A stretch of 9,746 nt of DNA, from the NCBI GenBank assembly GCA_025465385.1, contig JAODNG010000246.1:1-9746 (forward strand). Direction: 5' to 3'. The first letter of the stretch is position 1. Every line of letters starts with the position of its first letter. Source of the DNA: Pseudonocardiales bacterium. GTDB taxonomy: Bacteria > Actinomycetota > Actinomycetes > Mycobacteriales > Pseudonocardiaceae. Positions 1 through 6,562 of this stretch are shown one piece after another. Under the pieces are notes generated by a model. The model was given only the letters and a program-made list of their open reading frames with translations, did not search any database and was not told the DNA's origin. The translations under genes were made by a program, and so were the position numbers.

Positions 1-130
1 CATCGAGGGTCTTCCTGAGTGGACCGGAGCCATGCGAGGTCCCAGGGCAGATCGACCGGCCGACGCGATGCGACTATGGCGCTTCGGCCGCGGCTGGATC
101 CGCACGGTCAGCGTTGCGCTGGAGGAGTGA
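1..130 (+). CDS. 3' end of an unrecognised gene (partial at left edge)
   Basis: A frame open from the left edge (codons from position 2) ends at TGA 128-130 and gives 42 residues. The C-terminus is arginine- and tryptophan-rich (RLWRFGRGWIRTVSVALEE). Its codons are mostly G/C-ending, as in the real genes here, and there is no stop before 128. A second frame (from position 3 to the stop at 183-185) is also open, so the choice is not certain. The stop lies directly behind a GGAGGAG sequence (121-127) and overlaps an ATG (TGATG, 128-132). That ATG opens only a seven-residue frame ending at 153, which I do not call a gene. I recognise no family; the fragment is too short for domain assignment. 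Confidence 0.4.
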   Translation, partial: IEGLPEWTGAMRGPRADRPADAMRLWRFGRGWIRTVSVALEE

Positions 131-206
131 TGGGCCTGGCGTTGGGCCGGTAACCCTGTATTCTTCCCCAGTTCCACTACCGTGAGGAGATAGCTGGTGA
201 CGCACG
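131..206. other. Short intergenic spacer
   Basis: This spacer lies between the left-edge frame and the 207-1055 gene. It holds a Shine-Dalgarno-like GAGGAG at 184-189 and a GTG at 197 that sits at ideal distance from it. The patch around 151-166 is somewhat richer in A/T, but I could not pair a convincing -10 with a -35, so no promoter is called. No tRNA, hairpin with a T-tract or repeat is visible. Confidence 0.4.
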
Positions 207-1055
207 ATGACCGCGCGGCGTCGTAGGAAGTCGGGCTCCGGGCCCTCTGCCACTGCTCTGATCGCCTGGGTTGGTGCCAGGGACACGGCCATCAGCGCCC
301 CCCCGAGTGCGCCGGTCTCAGTGATCCACGGCGGCCACACTCCGCGAATGCCTCGTGGCCGGGCCATCCTCATTGGTCGGGCCTGCGGGGTTGCGGCCGG
401 GACTCTATTGGCGTGTGGATCCGTACTGGCCAGCGCCACTCACGTCGGCGACGGATCGCTCGCCGGAAACAGCGCGCCGCTGCCCAACCGCGTTCCAGTC
501 GCGTTGGGCACCGGCAATCCCGACGGATACCTGGCGGACGCTCCCACCGACCATCCGCCGGCCGCACCGGAACTGGTCAGCGCCCAGACAGTTGCTGACA
601 ACAGCCCGGCACTTCATCCCCGGCTTGGGCAGGTACGCCGGAACAACCCGGTCTCCGTAAGCACACCGGCTGCACCGAGCCGGCAGGCGAGTGCCGACCA
701 ACGGGCTTGGGATTCGCCTGCACCAGCGGCTGGTCATGCTCGGCGAAGTCCGATCGCACCAGTCGCCCCGGTGCTAGGTCCCGCCACCAACAGAGTAGGT
801 CGGGTCGCTCCGGTGGGCGGCGTGCTGACACCGGCCAATCCGAGCGATCAACCCGCTCGCAATCTCGGTGCTGAACCGGCGCCCAGTCCGCGTGCTGAAC
901 AGTCTGGTCCAGCTACCAACGACACTGTCACCAGCGATGCTGTCGCGTCGGTCAAGCAGATCGTTGGTCCCCTCAGCAATGCCCTCCAACCGGCCGCCCA
1001 ACCAGCGACCCAACCGGCGATGGCGATGCTCACTTCGTTGCTGCCGAAAGGCTGA
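207..1055 (+). CDS. Ala/Pro-rich, probably exported or anchored protein of unknown function
   Basis: The frame encodes 282 residues from ATG 207 or 235 residues from the in-frame ATG at 348. From the second ATG the protein begins MPRGR and then has a hydrophobic stretch (about residues 51-76 of the long form: ILIGRACGVAAGTLLACGSVLASA). This looks like a signal peptide or signal anchor, and ASA is a plausible cleavage site. The remainder is low-complexity and rich in Ala, Pro, Ser, Asn and Gln. It has no visible catalytic motif and ends in a short helix-prone tail rich in Ala, Gln and Leu (ends LLPKG). Codon use is G/C-ending throughout, including residues 1-47, which supports real coding. The best ribosome-binding sequence (GAGGAG, 184-189) is spaced for a GTG at 197 in another frame rather than for ATG 207, so the true start is unresolved. 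It precedes thrS by 103 bp on the same strand. I do not recognise a family; a cell-envelope role is only an inference from the signal-like segment. Confidence 0.6.
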   Translation: MTARRRRKSGSGPSATALIAWVGARDTAISAPPSAPVSVIHGGHTPRMPRGRAILIGRACGVAAGTLLACGSVLASATHVGDGSLAGNSAPLPNRVPVALGTGNPDGYLADAPTDHPPAAPELVSAQTVADNSPALHPRLGQVRRNNPVSVSTPAAPSRQASADQRAWDSPAPAAGHARRSPIAPVAPVLGPATNRVGRVAPVGGVLTPANPSDQPARNLGAEPAPSPRAEQSGPATNDTVTSDAVASVKQIVGPLSNALQPAAQPATQPAMAMLTSLLPKG

Positions 1056-1158
1056 CCCTCGGGCCGGGCACGCCTCATCCCTCGATAGCGGCTGGATGGC
1101 TCCTGGTTAGGATCGACCATCTAACTAATCGCCACCGCCGTATTGCCGAGGAGTTCTC
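1056..1158. other. Intergenic spacer upstream of thrS
   Basis: About 100 bp lie between the 207-1055 gene and thrS. The left half is G+C-rich with no clear hairpin plus T-tract, so no terminator is called. The right half (about 1104-1132) is locally A/T-rich, a likely promoter and leader region. The leader would be too short for a T-box. Confidence 0.4.
1108..1113 (+). promoter_or_regulatory. Candidate -10 element for thrS
   Basis: TAGGAT fits the TANNNT -10 consensus of actinobacterial housekeeping promoters. It sits 45 bp before the thrS start in the only A/T-rich patch of the spacer. No good -35 is present at 16-18 bp upstream. A second candidate lies a little downstream in the TAACTAAT run (1122-1129). 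Transcription would start near 1120 and give a leader of about 40 nt. This is an inference from sequence only. Confidence 0.3.
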
Positions 1159-3231
1159 GTGGCCGCGTCGTCGCCCGCTGTCCAACCCGCCGTGCGCGTG
1201 ACGGTACCGGCCGGGAAGACCGCTGGGCAGGCCTTGCGCGATGGCGGAGCGCCCACCACGGGTCCAGATGCCGTCGTCGTAGCTCGGGATCCGCAGGGCG
1301 CCCTTCGGGACCTTGCCTGGGTACCCGAGACCGAGACCGAGGTCGAGGCTGTCACAGCGAGCAGCCCGGACGGGCGCAGCATTATCCGGCACTCGTGCGC
1401 ACACGTGCTAGCCCAAGCTGTGCAACAGCACTTTCCCGACGCCAAGCTGGGCATCGGTCCGCCGGTGACAGACGGCTTCTACTACGACTTCGACGTCGAC
1501 CGGCCGTTCACCCCCGAGGACTTGGCGGTCCTCGAGAAGACCATGCGCCGGATAATCAAGGCCGGCCAGCGATTCTCTCGTCGTGTCTTGGATTCAGTGA
1601 GCGAGGCTAAGCGTGAGCTGGCGGACGAGCCGTACAAGCTTGAGCTAGTCGACCTCAAGGGGTCGACGTCGAACGCCGACATTGATCCTAACGAGGTCAT
1701 GGAGGTCGGCGCGGGGGAGCTGACTGTCTATGACAACGTCCACCCGCACACCGGCGAGACCATCTGGGGCGACTTGTGTCGCGGACCGCATGTGCCCACT
1801 ACGAGGAATATCCCGGCGTTCAAGCTGATGCGGACAGCGGCCGCCTACTGGCGGGGCAGCGAGCGTAACCCGCAGCTGCAGCGAATCTATGGCACTGCGT
1901 GGGAATCGGCTGAGGCGTTGGAACGGCATCTGGAGTTACTCGCTGAGGCGCAGCGGCGCGATCACCGCAAGCTCGGTGCAGAGCTGGACCTGTTCAGCTT
2001 CCCCGACGAGATCGGCTCGGGACTGCCGGTGTTCCACCCCCACGGCGGCACCGTGCGCAGAGTGATGGAGGACTACTCGCGGCGCCGGCACGAGGAGGCG
2101 GGCTACGAGTTCGTCAACACCCCGCACATCACCAAGGCGCAGCTCTTCGAGACCTCCGGACACCTGGACTGGTACGCGGAGGGGATGTATCCAGGCATGC
2201 ATCTCGATGCCGAGCTGGCCGCGGACGGGACAGTCCGCAAGCCCGGGCAGGACTACTACCTCAAGCCGATGAACTGTCCGATGCACAATTTGATTTACCG
2301 CTCCCGGGGCCGGTCCTACCGGGAGCTGCCGCTGCGGCTGTTCGAGTTCGGTTCGGTGTACCGCTATGAGAAGTCCGGGGTGGTGCACGGCCTGGTCCGG
2401 GCCCGTGGTTTCACGCAGGACGACGCGCACATTTACTGCACCCGCGACCAGTTGCAGGACGAGATCCGGAGCCTGCTCGGCTTCGTGCTGGACCTGCTGC
2501 GCGACTATGGCCTCGACGAGTTCTACCTCGAGCTATCCACCCGGGACCCCGAAAAGTCCATCGGCACCGATGAGGAGTGGGCGGCTGCCACAGAGGCGCT
2601 GCGCAAGGCAGCGGAAGCCTCAGGTCTGGAGCTGGTGCTCGATCCCGGTGGCGCGGCCTTCTACGCGCCCAAAATCTCGGTGCAGGCCCGCGACGCGATC
2701 GGCCGCAGCTGGCAGCTGTCGACCATCCAGGTGGACATGATGCTGCCGGAGCGTTTTGACCTCACCTACACCGCGGCTGACGGATCACGCCAGCGACCCG
2801 TAATGATCCACCGGGCGCTGTTCGGATCGATCGAGCGATTTTTCGGCGTGCTCACCGAGCACTACGCGGGCGCGTTCCCGGCCTGGTTGGCGCCGGTGCA
2901 GGTGGTCGGGATCCCGATCGCCGACGAGCACGTCGAGCACCTGCAGCAGGTCGCCAAATCGTTGCGGACTCGGGGTATCCGGGTGGAGGTGGACGCGTCC
3001 GACGAGCGGATGCAAAAGAAGATTCGGACTCATACCACGCAGAAGGTGCCTTTCCTGCTGCTCGCTGGGGGCAAGGACGTCGAGGCCGGCGCGGTGTCCT
3101 TCCGGTTCCGCGACGGCACCCAGATCAACGGTATCGGAGTCGAAGACGCGGTCGCGGCCATCACCGGCTGGGTGGCGCGACGCGAGAACCGCTCGCCAAG
3201 TGCCGCAGAGCTGCCCATAGGACAGCCGTGA
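1159..3231 (+). CDS. thrS: Threonyl-tRNA synthetase
   Basis: This cytoplasmic class II aminoacyl-tRNA synthetase attaches threonine to tRNA-Thr using ATP. At 690 residues it has the typical full bacterial architecture. An N-terminal TGS domain spans about 10-70. The editing domain that clears Ser-tRNA-Thr has HSCAH (H78, H82) and a C207/H211 pair in DLCRGPH. The catalytic core covers about 280-570, and the anticodon-binding domain about 575-675. The zinc ligands that recognise threonine are present as C373 (NCPMH), H424 (DDAH) and H551 (MIHRA). Motif 2 arginine R402 lies in VYRYE. These positions match the E. coli enzyme at a constant offset of about 39-40. The GTG start at 1159 is chosen because GAGGAG (1148-1153) lies 5 nt upstream. 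It is the first gene of the probable operon; the HIT gene begins 13 nt after its stop. The N-terminal ~10 residues are low-complexity, as in other actinobacterial ThrRS proteins. Confidence 0.97.
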   Translation: MAASSPAVQPAVRVTVPAGKTAGQALRDGGAPTTGPDAVVVARDPQGALRDLAWVPETETEVEAVTASSPDGRSIIRHSCAHVLAQAVQQHFPDAKLGIGPPVTDGFYYDFDVDRPFTPEDLAVLEKTMRRIIKAGQRFSRRVLDSVSEAKRELADEPYKLELVDLKGSTSNADIDPNEVMEVGAGELTVYDNVHPHTGETIWGDLCRGPHVPTTRNIPAFKLMRTAAAYWRGSERNPQLQRIYGTAWESAEALERHLELLAEAQRRDHRKLGAELDLFSFPDEIGSGLPVFHPHGGTVRRVMEDYSRRRHEEAGYEFVNTPHITKAQLFETSGHLDWYAEGMYPGMHLDAELAADGTVRKPGQDYYLKPMNCPMHNLIYRSRGRSYRELPLRLFEFGSVYRYEKSGVVHGLVRARGFTQDDAHIYCTRDQLQDEIRSLLGFVLDLLRDYGLDEFYLELSTRDPEKSIGTDEEWAAATEALRKAAEASGLELVLDPGGAAFYAPKISVQARDAIGRSWQLSTIQVDMMLPERFDLTYTAADGSRQRPVMIHRALFGSIERFFGVLTEHYAGAFPAWLAPVQVVGIPIADEHVEHLQQVAKSLRTRGIRVEVDASDERMQKKIRTHTTQKVPFLLLAGGKDVEAGAVSFRFRDGTQINGIGVEDAVAAITGWVARRENRSPSAAELPIGQP

Positions 3232-3244
3232 CCATGGCGGCGGC

Positions 3245-3793
3245 GTGATGATCGCCGAGGCGCAGGATGGGGTGGGAGCACCGGATGCGCTCCAGCGGCT
3301 GTGGACCCCACACCGGATGGCCTACATCAAAAGGGGAAGCGAGTCCGGACCCGAGGCCGGCGCAGCCGAATGCCCTTTCTGCCGGATCAGCACCATGGCG
3401 GACGCTGACGGCCTGATCATTGCCCGGGGTGCCACGGTCTATGCGGTGCTCAACCTTTATCCTTACAACCCCGGTCACCTGATGGTGGTGCCTTACCGGC
3501 ATGTCGCCGATTACCCGGACTTGACTATCCAGGAGACGACCGAACTGGCCACCTTCACCCAGCGGGCGATGCTGGCCTGCCGTCGGGCGGCCGCTCCGCA
3601 CGGCTTCAACATCGGGATCAATCAGGGCTCCGTCGGTGGCGCCGGAATCGCTGCGCACCTGCACCAGCACGTGGTGCCCCGGTGGGGTGGGGACGCGAAC
3701 TTCATGCCTGTCGTCGCCGGCACAAAGGTGTTGCCGCAGCTGCTGGCCGAGACCCACACGCTGCTGGTGAACGCATGGGAAGAGCTGTCCTGA
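3245..3793 (+). CDS. HIT-family protein, probable Ap4A phosphorylase/hydrolase
   Basis: This 182-residue cytoplasmic nucleotide-binding protein belongs to the histidine-triad superfamily. The HIT motif HLHQHVV is at 138-144, with H140 the expected nucleophilic histidine. NLYPYNPGHLMVVP (about 70-83) forms the nucleotide-binding core. CPFC (43-46) is a likely zinc-binding half-site; as I recall its sequence, M. tuberculosis Rv2613c lacks this pair. LQRLWTPHRM (17-25) and VPRWGGDANF (144-153) closely resemble Rv2613c, which is reported to be a diadenosine tetraphosphate phosphorylase. The gene starts at GTG 3245 with ATG immediately after (3248), so either codon may be used; no strong ribosome-binding site is visible. 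The LQRLWTP block rules out the later ATG at 3317. It lies 13 nt after thrS, so it is likely co-transcribed. An inferred role is removal of dinucleoside polyphosphates that synthetases such as ThrRS can produce. Substrate specificity is not provable from sequence. Confidence 0.9.
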   Translation: MMIAEAQDGVGAPDALQRLWTPHRMAYIKRGSESGPEAGAAECPFCRISTMADADGLIIARGATVYAVLNLYPYNPGHLMVVPYRHVADYPDLTIQETTELATFTQRAMLACRRAAAPHGFNIGINQGSVGGAGIAAHLHQHVVPRWGGDANFMPVVAGTKVLPQLLAETHTLLVNAWEELS

Positions 3794-3875
3794 ACCCGAG
3801 CAAGCTCATGCTGGTAGGACCGGTGGCGCACCCCGATCCGGCCCACGGCCAGCCTGATCCCGGATAGTTCTCACA
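3794..3875. other. 82-bp gap inside the operon with a mini-ORF
   Basis: This is the only loose junction in an otherwise tightly packed operon. It contains a short inverted repeat (GAGC-AA-GCTC, 3798-3807) placed just before an ATG at 3808. That ATG opens a 19-codon frame ending in TAG at 3864-3866, nine nucleotides before pgsA. The mini-ORF is Pro/Gly/His-rich and has no strong ribosome-binding site, so I do not call it a gene. A GGCC-CAC-GGCC inverted repeat is also present near 3839-3849. There is no clear terminator. Confidence 0.4.
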
Positions 3876-4490
3876 ATGCTCAACATCTTCGCCCGCGCGT
3901 CGGTCTCCCGGTTCGTGGAACCGCTGGGGGGTTGGCTGGCTGGCGCCGGTATCGGGCCGGACGCCATCACGCTCACCGGCACGATCGGGACAGTGGCCTC
4001 GTCGCTGTGGTTCTTTCCCCGTGGTCAGCTAGTGGCCGGCACCATTGCGGTGACGGTGTTCGTGTTGCTAGACGTGCTCGACGGGGCGGTCGCCAGGGCT
4101 CGCGGATCCGGCACCGCGTGGGGAACCGTGCTGGATGCCACCTGCGATCGAATCGCCGACGGTGCGTTGTTCGCCGGGCTGACCTGGTGGTGCTTCGTGG
4201 TCGCCAACGACCGGCTGCTGGCTGCGGCAGCGTTATTGTGCCTGGTGAGCGCGCAAGTCATCTCCTACATCAAAGCCCGGGCCGCAGCCAGCGGCCTGAC
4301 CGCGGACGGCGGGATGGCCGAGCGTGCGGAGCGCTACATCATCACGCTGCTGGGAGCTGGCTTGACCGGTCTCGGCGTGCCCTACGCGCTGGAGGTCGCG
4401 CTGTGGTTACTTGCCGGGTTACAACTGGTGACGGTGAGCCAACGGATGGTCTCCGTACGGCGCAGCGCCTCAGATAGCGAGGCTAGGTGA
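3876..4490 (+). CDS. pgsA: Phosphatidylinositol-phosphate synthase (CDP-alcohol phosphotransferase)
   Basis: This integral membrane enzyme of 204 residues is expected to join CDP-diacylglycerol to inositol 1-phosphate, giving phosphatidylinositol phosphate, the precursor of PI and PIMs. The complete CDP-alcohol phosphotransferase signature D-x2-D-G-x2-A-R-x8-G-x3-D-x3-D is present: D66, D69, G70, A73, R74, G83, D87 and D91. The first three aspartates bind metal; D91 is the expected catalytic base. About six hydrophobic segments are visible (roughly 28-47, 51-68, 94-111, 114-132, 153-167, 170-187). VLDATCDR and QVISYIKARA...SGL match mycobacterial PgsA1 (Rv2612c). This fits inositol-phosphate use rather than glycerol phosphate. 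ATG 3876 has no strong ribosome-binding site, but the upstream frame closes at once. Its stop overlaps the next start by 4 nt (GTGA, 4487-4490), suggesting translational coupling to the acyltransferase. Confidence 0.94.
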   Translation: MLNIFARASVSRFVEPLGGWLAGAGIGPDAITLTGTIGTVASSLWFFPRGQLVAGTIAVTVFVLLDVLDGAVARARGSGTAWGTVLDATCDRIADGALFAGLTWWCFVVANDRLLAAAALLCLVSAQVISYIKARAAASGLTADGGMAERAERYIITLLGAGLTGLGVPYALEVALWLLAGLQLVTVSQRMVSVRRSASDSEAR

Positions 4491-5383
4491 GCAGGCTTGC
4501 TGGCCTCGGATACGCGGCCGGATGGCGGTTGCTGCGTTTTGCACCCGGGGGTCTGGCCGCCCGGGCGTTCCGAGCCGGTGCCGACTTAGCCGCGCATCGG
4601 GATGGCCCCGGAACGTGTCAGCTACGCCGAAATCTGGCCCGAGTAGTTCCCCATGCCACCTCGGCCGAGCTCGACACGTTGGTCCGCGACGGTCTGCGCT
4701 CCTACGCTCGGTACTGGCAGGAGGTCTTCACGCTGCCATGGACCGACCACGCCGCGTTGGTCGATCGGCTGGACAGTGCGATGGAAGGAGTCGAGCACCT
4801 CAACGTAGCGCTGGCCAGGGGCCGAGGGGTGGTAGTAGCACTGCCGCATAGCGGCAACTGGGATATGGCGGGGTTGTGGTTCGTCGGGCGGCACGGAGCA
4901 TTCAGCACCGTTGTCGAGCGCTTGGCGCCCGAGGCGCTCTATCAGCGCTTTGTGGCTTATCGTGGCTCGCTGGGCTTCGACATCATCCCGCTGACCGGGG
5001 ACGAAACTCTGACTCGCCGGCTGTTGCACCGGCTGCGGGCCGGCGGAGTGGTGTGCCTGCTCGCCGACCGGGACCTCACTGGTGCTGGGACTGCCGTGAA
5101 ATTTTTTGGTGCCACCGCCCGGATGCCGTTAGGCCCCGCAAGGCTGGCCGCGGCGACCGGAGCCACGTTGTTGGTCGTCGGCTGCTGGTTCACTGCCGAC
5201 GGTTGGGGGATTCGCTTCCACCCGCCGGTGCCCGTGCCCGATCGATCGGTGGTGATGCAGGCCACCCAGACGGTGGCGGACTGCTTCGCCACTGACATCG
5301 CGGCGCACCCGCAGGATTGGCACATGCTGCAGCCGTTGTGGATTGACGATCTGTCCGCCACACCGCTGCGTGACGCGGGCTAG
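4487..5383 (+). CDS. patA: PIM acyltransferase (PatA-like, LpxL/HtrB family)
   Basis: This 298-residue member of the bacterial lipid A lauroyl-acyltransferase-like family is expected to transfer a fatty acyl chain from acyl-CoA to the 6-OH of the mannose on PIM1 or PIM2, at the inner face of the cytoplasmic membrane. The H-x4-D acyltransferase motif is HSGNWD (H121, D126). The following ERLAPE (144-149) and LLADRDL (191-197) blocks are conserved landmarks; the second region is where the family's second catalytic acidic residue would be expected, but I cannot fix its position. FFGATARMPLGPA (206-218) is another typical block. No strong membrane helix is seen, consistent with peripheral membrane association. 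The GTG start at 4487 overlaps the pgsA stop and follows a GCGAGG sequence (4477-4482). The identity rests on the family motif plus the position between pgsA and pimA, the same as Rv2611c in M. tuberculosis. Confidence 0.92.
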   Translation: MSRLAGLGYAAGWRLLRFAPGGLAARAFRAGADLAAHRDGPGTCQLRRNLARVVPHATSAELDTLVRDGLRSYARYWQEVFTLPWTDHAALVDRLDSAMEGVEHLNVALARGRGVVVALPHSGNWDMAGLWFVGRHGAFSTVVERLAPEALYQRFVAYRGSLGFDIIPLTGDETLTRRLLHRLRAGGVVCLLADRDLTGAGTAVKFFGATARMPLGPARLAAATGATLLVVGCWFTADGWGIRFHPPVPVPDRSVVMQATQTVADCFATDIAAHPQDWHMLQPLWIDDLSATPLRDAG

Positions 5384-5392
5384 GGGGTCTTG

Positions 5393-6553
5393 TTGCGGAT
5401 CGGGATGGTCTGCCCGTATTCCATCGCTGTACCGGGCGGGGTGCAGGCGCACGTGCTGGGGTTGGCCACGGGTCTGCGCGGTCTCGGCCATCAGGTAGAG
5501 GTGCTCGCCCCGGCCACGGCAGGCACTGCGTTGCCCGAGTTCGTCACCTCCGCGGGTCGCTCCGTAGGGGTGCCCTACAACGGATCGATCGCCCCGCTGG
5601 CATTCGGCCCGGTGGCGCTGCACCGGACCCGGCGTTGGCTCAATGACCACGATTTCGACGTGCTGCACTTACACGAGCCCACCTCGCCGAGCCTGTCATT
5701 GATCGCCCTGGCACTTGCTGACCGGCCCGTCGTGGCGACCGTCCACTTCGCCACCGGGCGGTCCTGGGCGCTGGCGGCGGCGCACGGTGTGCTGCAGCCC
5801 ACGATGGAGAAGATCACGGCCCGGATCGCGGTCTCCCCGCTGGCCCGACGGGTGGTGGTGGAATACCTCGGTGGTGACGCTGTGGAGATCCCGAACGGCG
5901 TTGACGTGTCGCGTTTCGCCCGAGCTGAACCGCTGCCCGGGTACCCGCGGATCGGTGGCACGGTGGGCTTCGTAGGCCGTTTCGGCGAGACGCGCAAAGG
6001 CATGCCGGTGCTGCTGGCGGCCCTGCGCACAGTAGTCCGGACCCGGCCAGACGTGAACCTGCTGGTAGTCGGCCGCGGGGACGCCGCAGCGTTGCTGCGT
6101 GCTGCCGGGTCAGCGCTGGCGTCCCGGATCCGGGTGTTGCCCGGGTTGGGCGACGACGGTAAGGCGGCGGTGCTCGCCAGCGTGGACATGCTGTGCGTGC
6201 CCGCCATCGGCGGCGAGAGCTTCGGCATCGTGCTCAGCGAGGCGATGGCCGCCGGCGCCCCGGTGGTGGCCAGCGACCTCGATGCCTTCCGTCGCGTGCT
6301 CGACGGCGGTCAGGCGGGGGTGTTGGTCCCGGCAGGATCGCCGGCCGCGCTGGCTACTGCACTCGATGATCTGCTTGATGATCCGGGACGGCGCGCAACG
6401 TTGGCTGCTGCCGGTCGCCGCCGGGCGGCGATGTGGGACTGGCCGGTGGTGGCGCGCCGGGTGCTGCAAGTTTATGAAACAGCGGTGGCGGCCGATCCGC
6501 GCCGGCTCGCTTTCGGACCGGTCGCCGGACTGAGCCGGTACCGGCCTGGCTAG
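5393..6553 (+). CDS. pimA: Phosphatidylinositol alpha-mannosyltransferase PimA
   Basis: This GT4-family GT-B glycosyltransferase transfers mannose from GDP-mannose to the 2-position of the inositol of phosphatidylinositol, giving PIM1, the first committed PIM step at the inner membrane leaflet. Numbered from the TTG at 5390, the N-terminal Rossmann domain (about 1-170) carries the PGGVQ loop (15-19) and H119 (equivalent to H118 of M. smegmatis PimA). The C-terminal domain has R197 and K203 (equivalents of R196 and K202 that contact GDP). The E-x7-E motif lies in GGESFGIVLSE (E276, E284), and SDLDAFRRVL follows. VEIPNGVDV is diagnostic of the family. The start is a TTG doublet: TTG 5393 gives MRIGMVCPY, identical to the mycobacterial N-terminus, and sits 5 nt after a GGGGG ribosome-binding tract (5383-5387). 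TTG 5390 is only 2 nt from it, so 5393 is preferred. The gene begins 9 nt after the patA stop. Confidence 0.96.
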   Translation: MRIGMVCPYSIAVPGGVQAHVLGLATGLRGLGHQVEVLAPATAGTALPEFVTSAGRSVGVPYNGSIAPLAFGPVALHRTRRWLNDHDFDVLHLHEPTSPSLSLIALALADRPVVATVHFATGRSWALAAAHGVLQPTMEKITARIAVSPLARRVVVEYLGGDAVEIPNGVDVSRFARAEPLPGYPRIGGTVGFVGRFGETRKGMPVLLAALRTVVRTRPDVNLLVVGRGDAAALLRAAGSALASRIRVLPGLGDDGKAAVLASVDMLCVPAIGGESFGIVLSEAMAAGAPVVASDLDAFRRVLDGGQAGVLVPAGSPAALATALDDLLDDPGRRATLAAAGRRRAAMWDWPVVARRVLQVYETAVAADPRRLAFGPVAGLSRYRPG

Positions 6554-6562
6554 GGTCACGCG

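Noticed and set aside
130..153. Seven-residue ORF with a strong ribosome-binding site overlapping the stop at 128-130
   Set aside because: GGAGGAG and TGATG look like a coupled start, but the frame is only seven codons long and has no sign of function. It may be chance or a decayed gene start.
1114..1158. T-box or other riboswitch in the thrS leader
   Set aside because: The likely leader is only about 40 nt, too short for a T-box, and no T-box sequence or terminator/antiterminator pair is visible.
1936..2430. 164-codon frame on the minus strand within thrS
   Set aside because: It is a shadow of the thrS catalytic domain; no ribosome-binding site or family motif supports it.
5390..5392. TTG 5390 as the pimA start
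   Set aside because: It is only 2 nt from the GGGGG ribosome-binding tract, whereas TTG 5393 is 5 nt away and gives the N-terminus MRIGMVCPY shared with mycobacterial PimA.
5575..6228. 217-codon frame on the minus strand within pimA
   Set aside because: It is antisense to pimA, whose catalytic residues and full length are intact. The antisense product is Ser/Arg/Pro-rich without recognisable domains.
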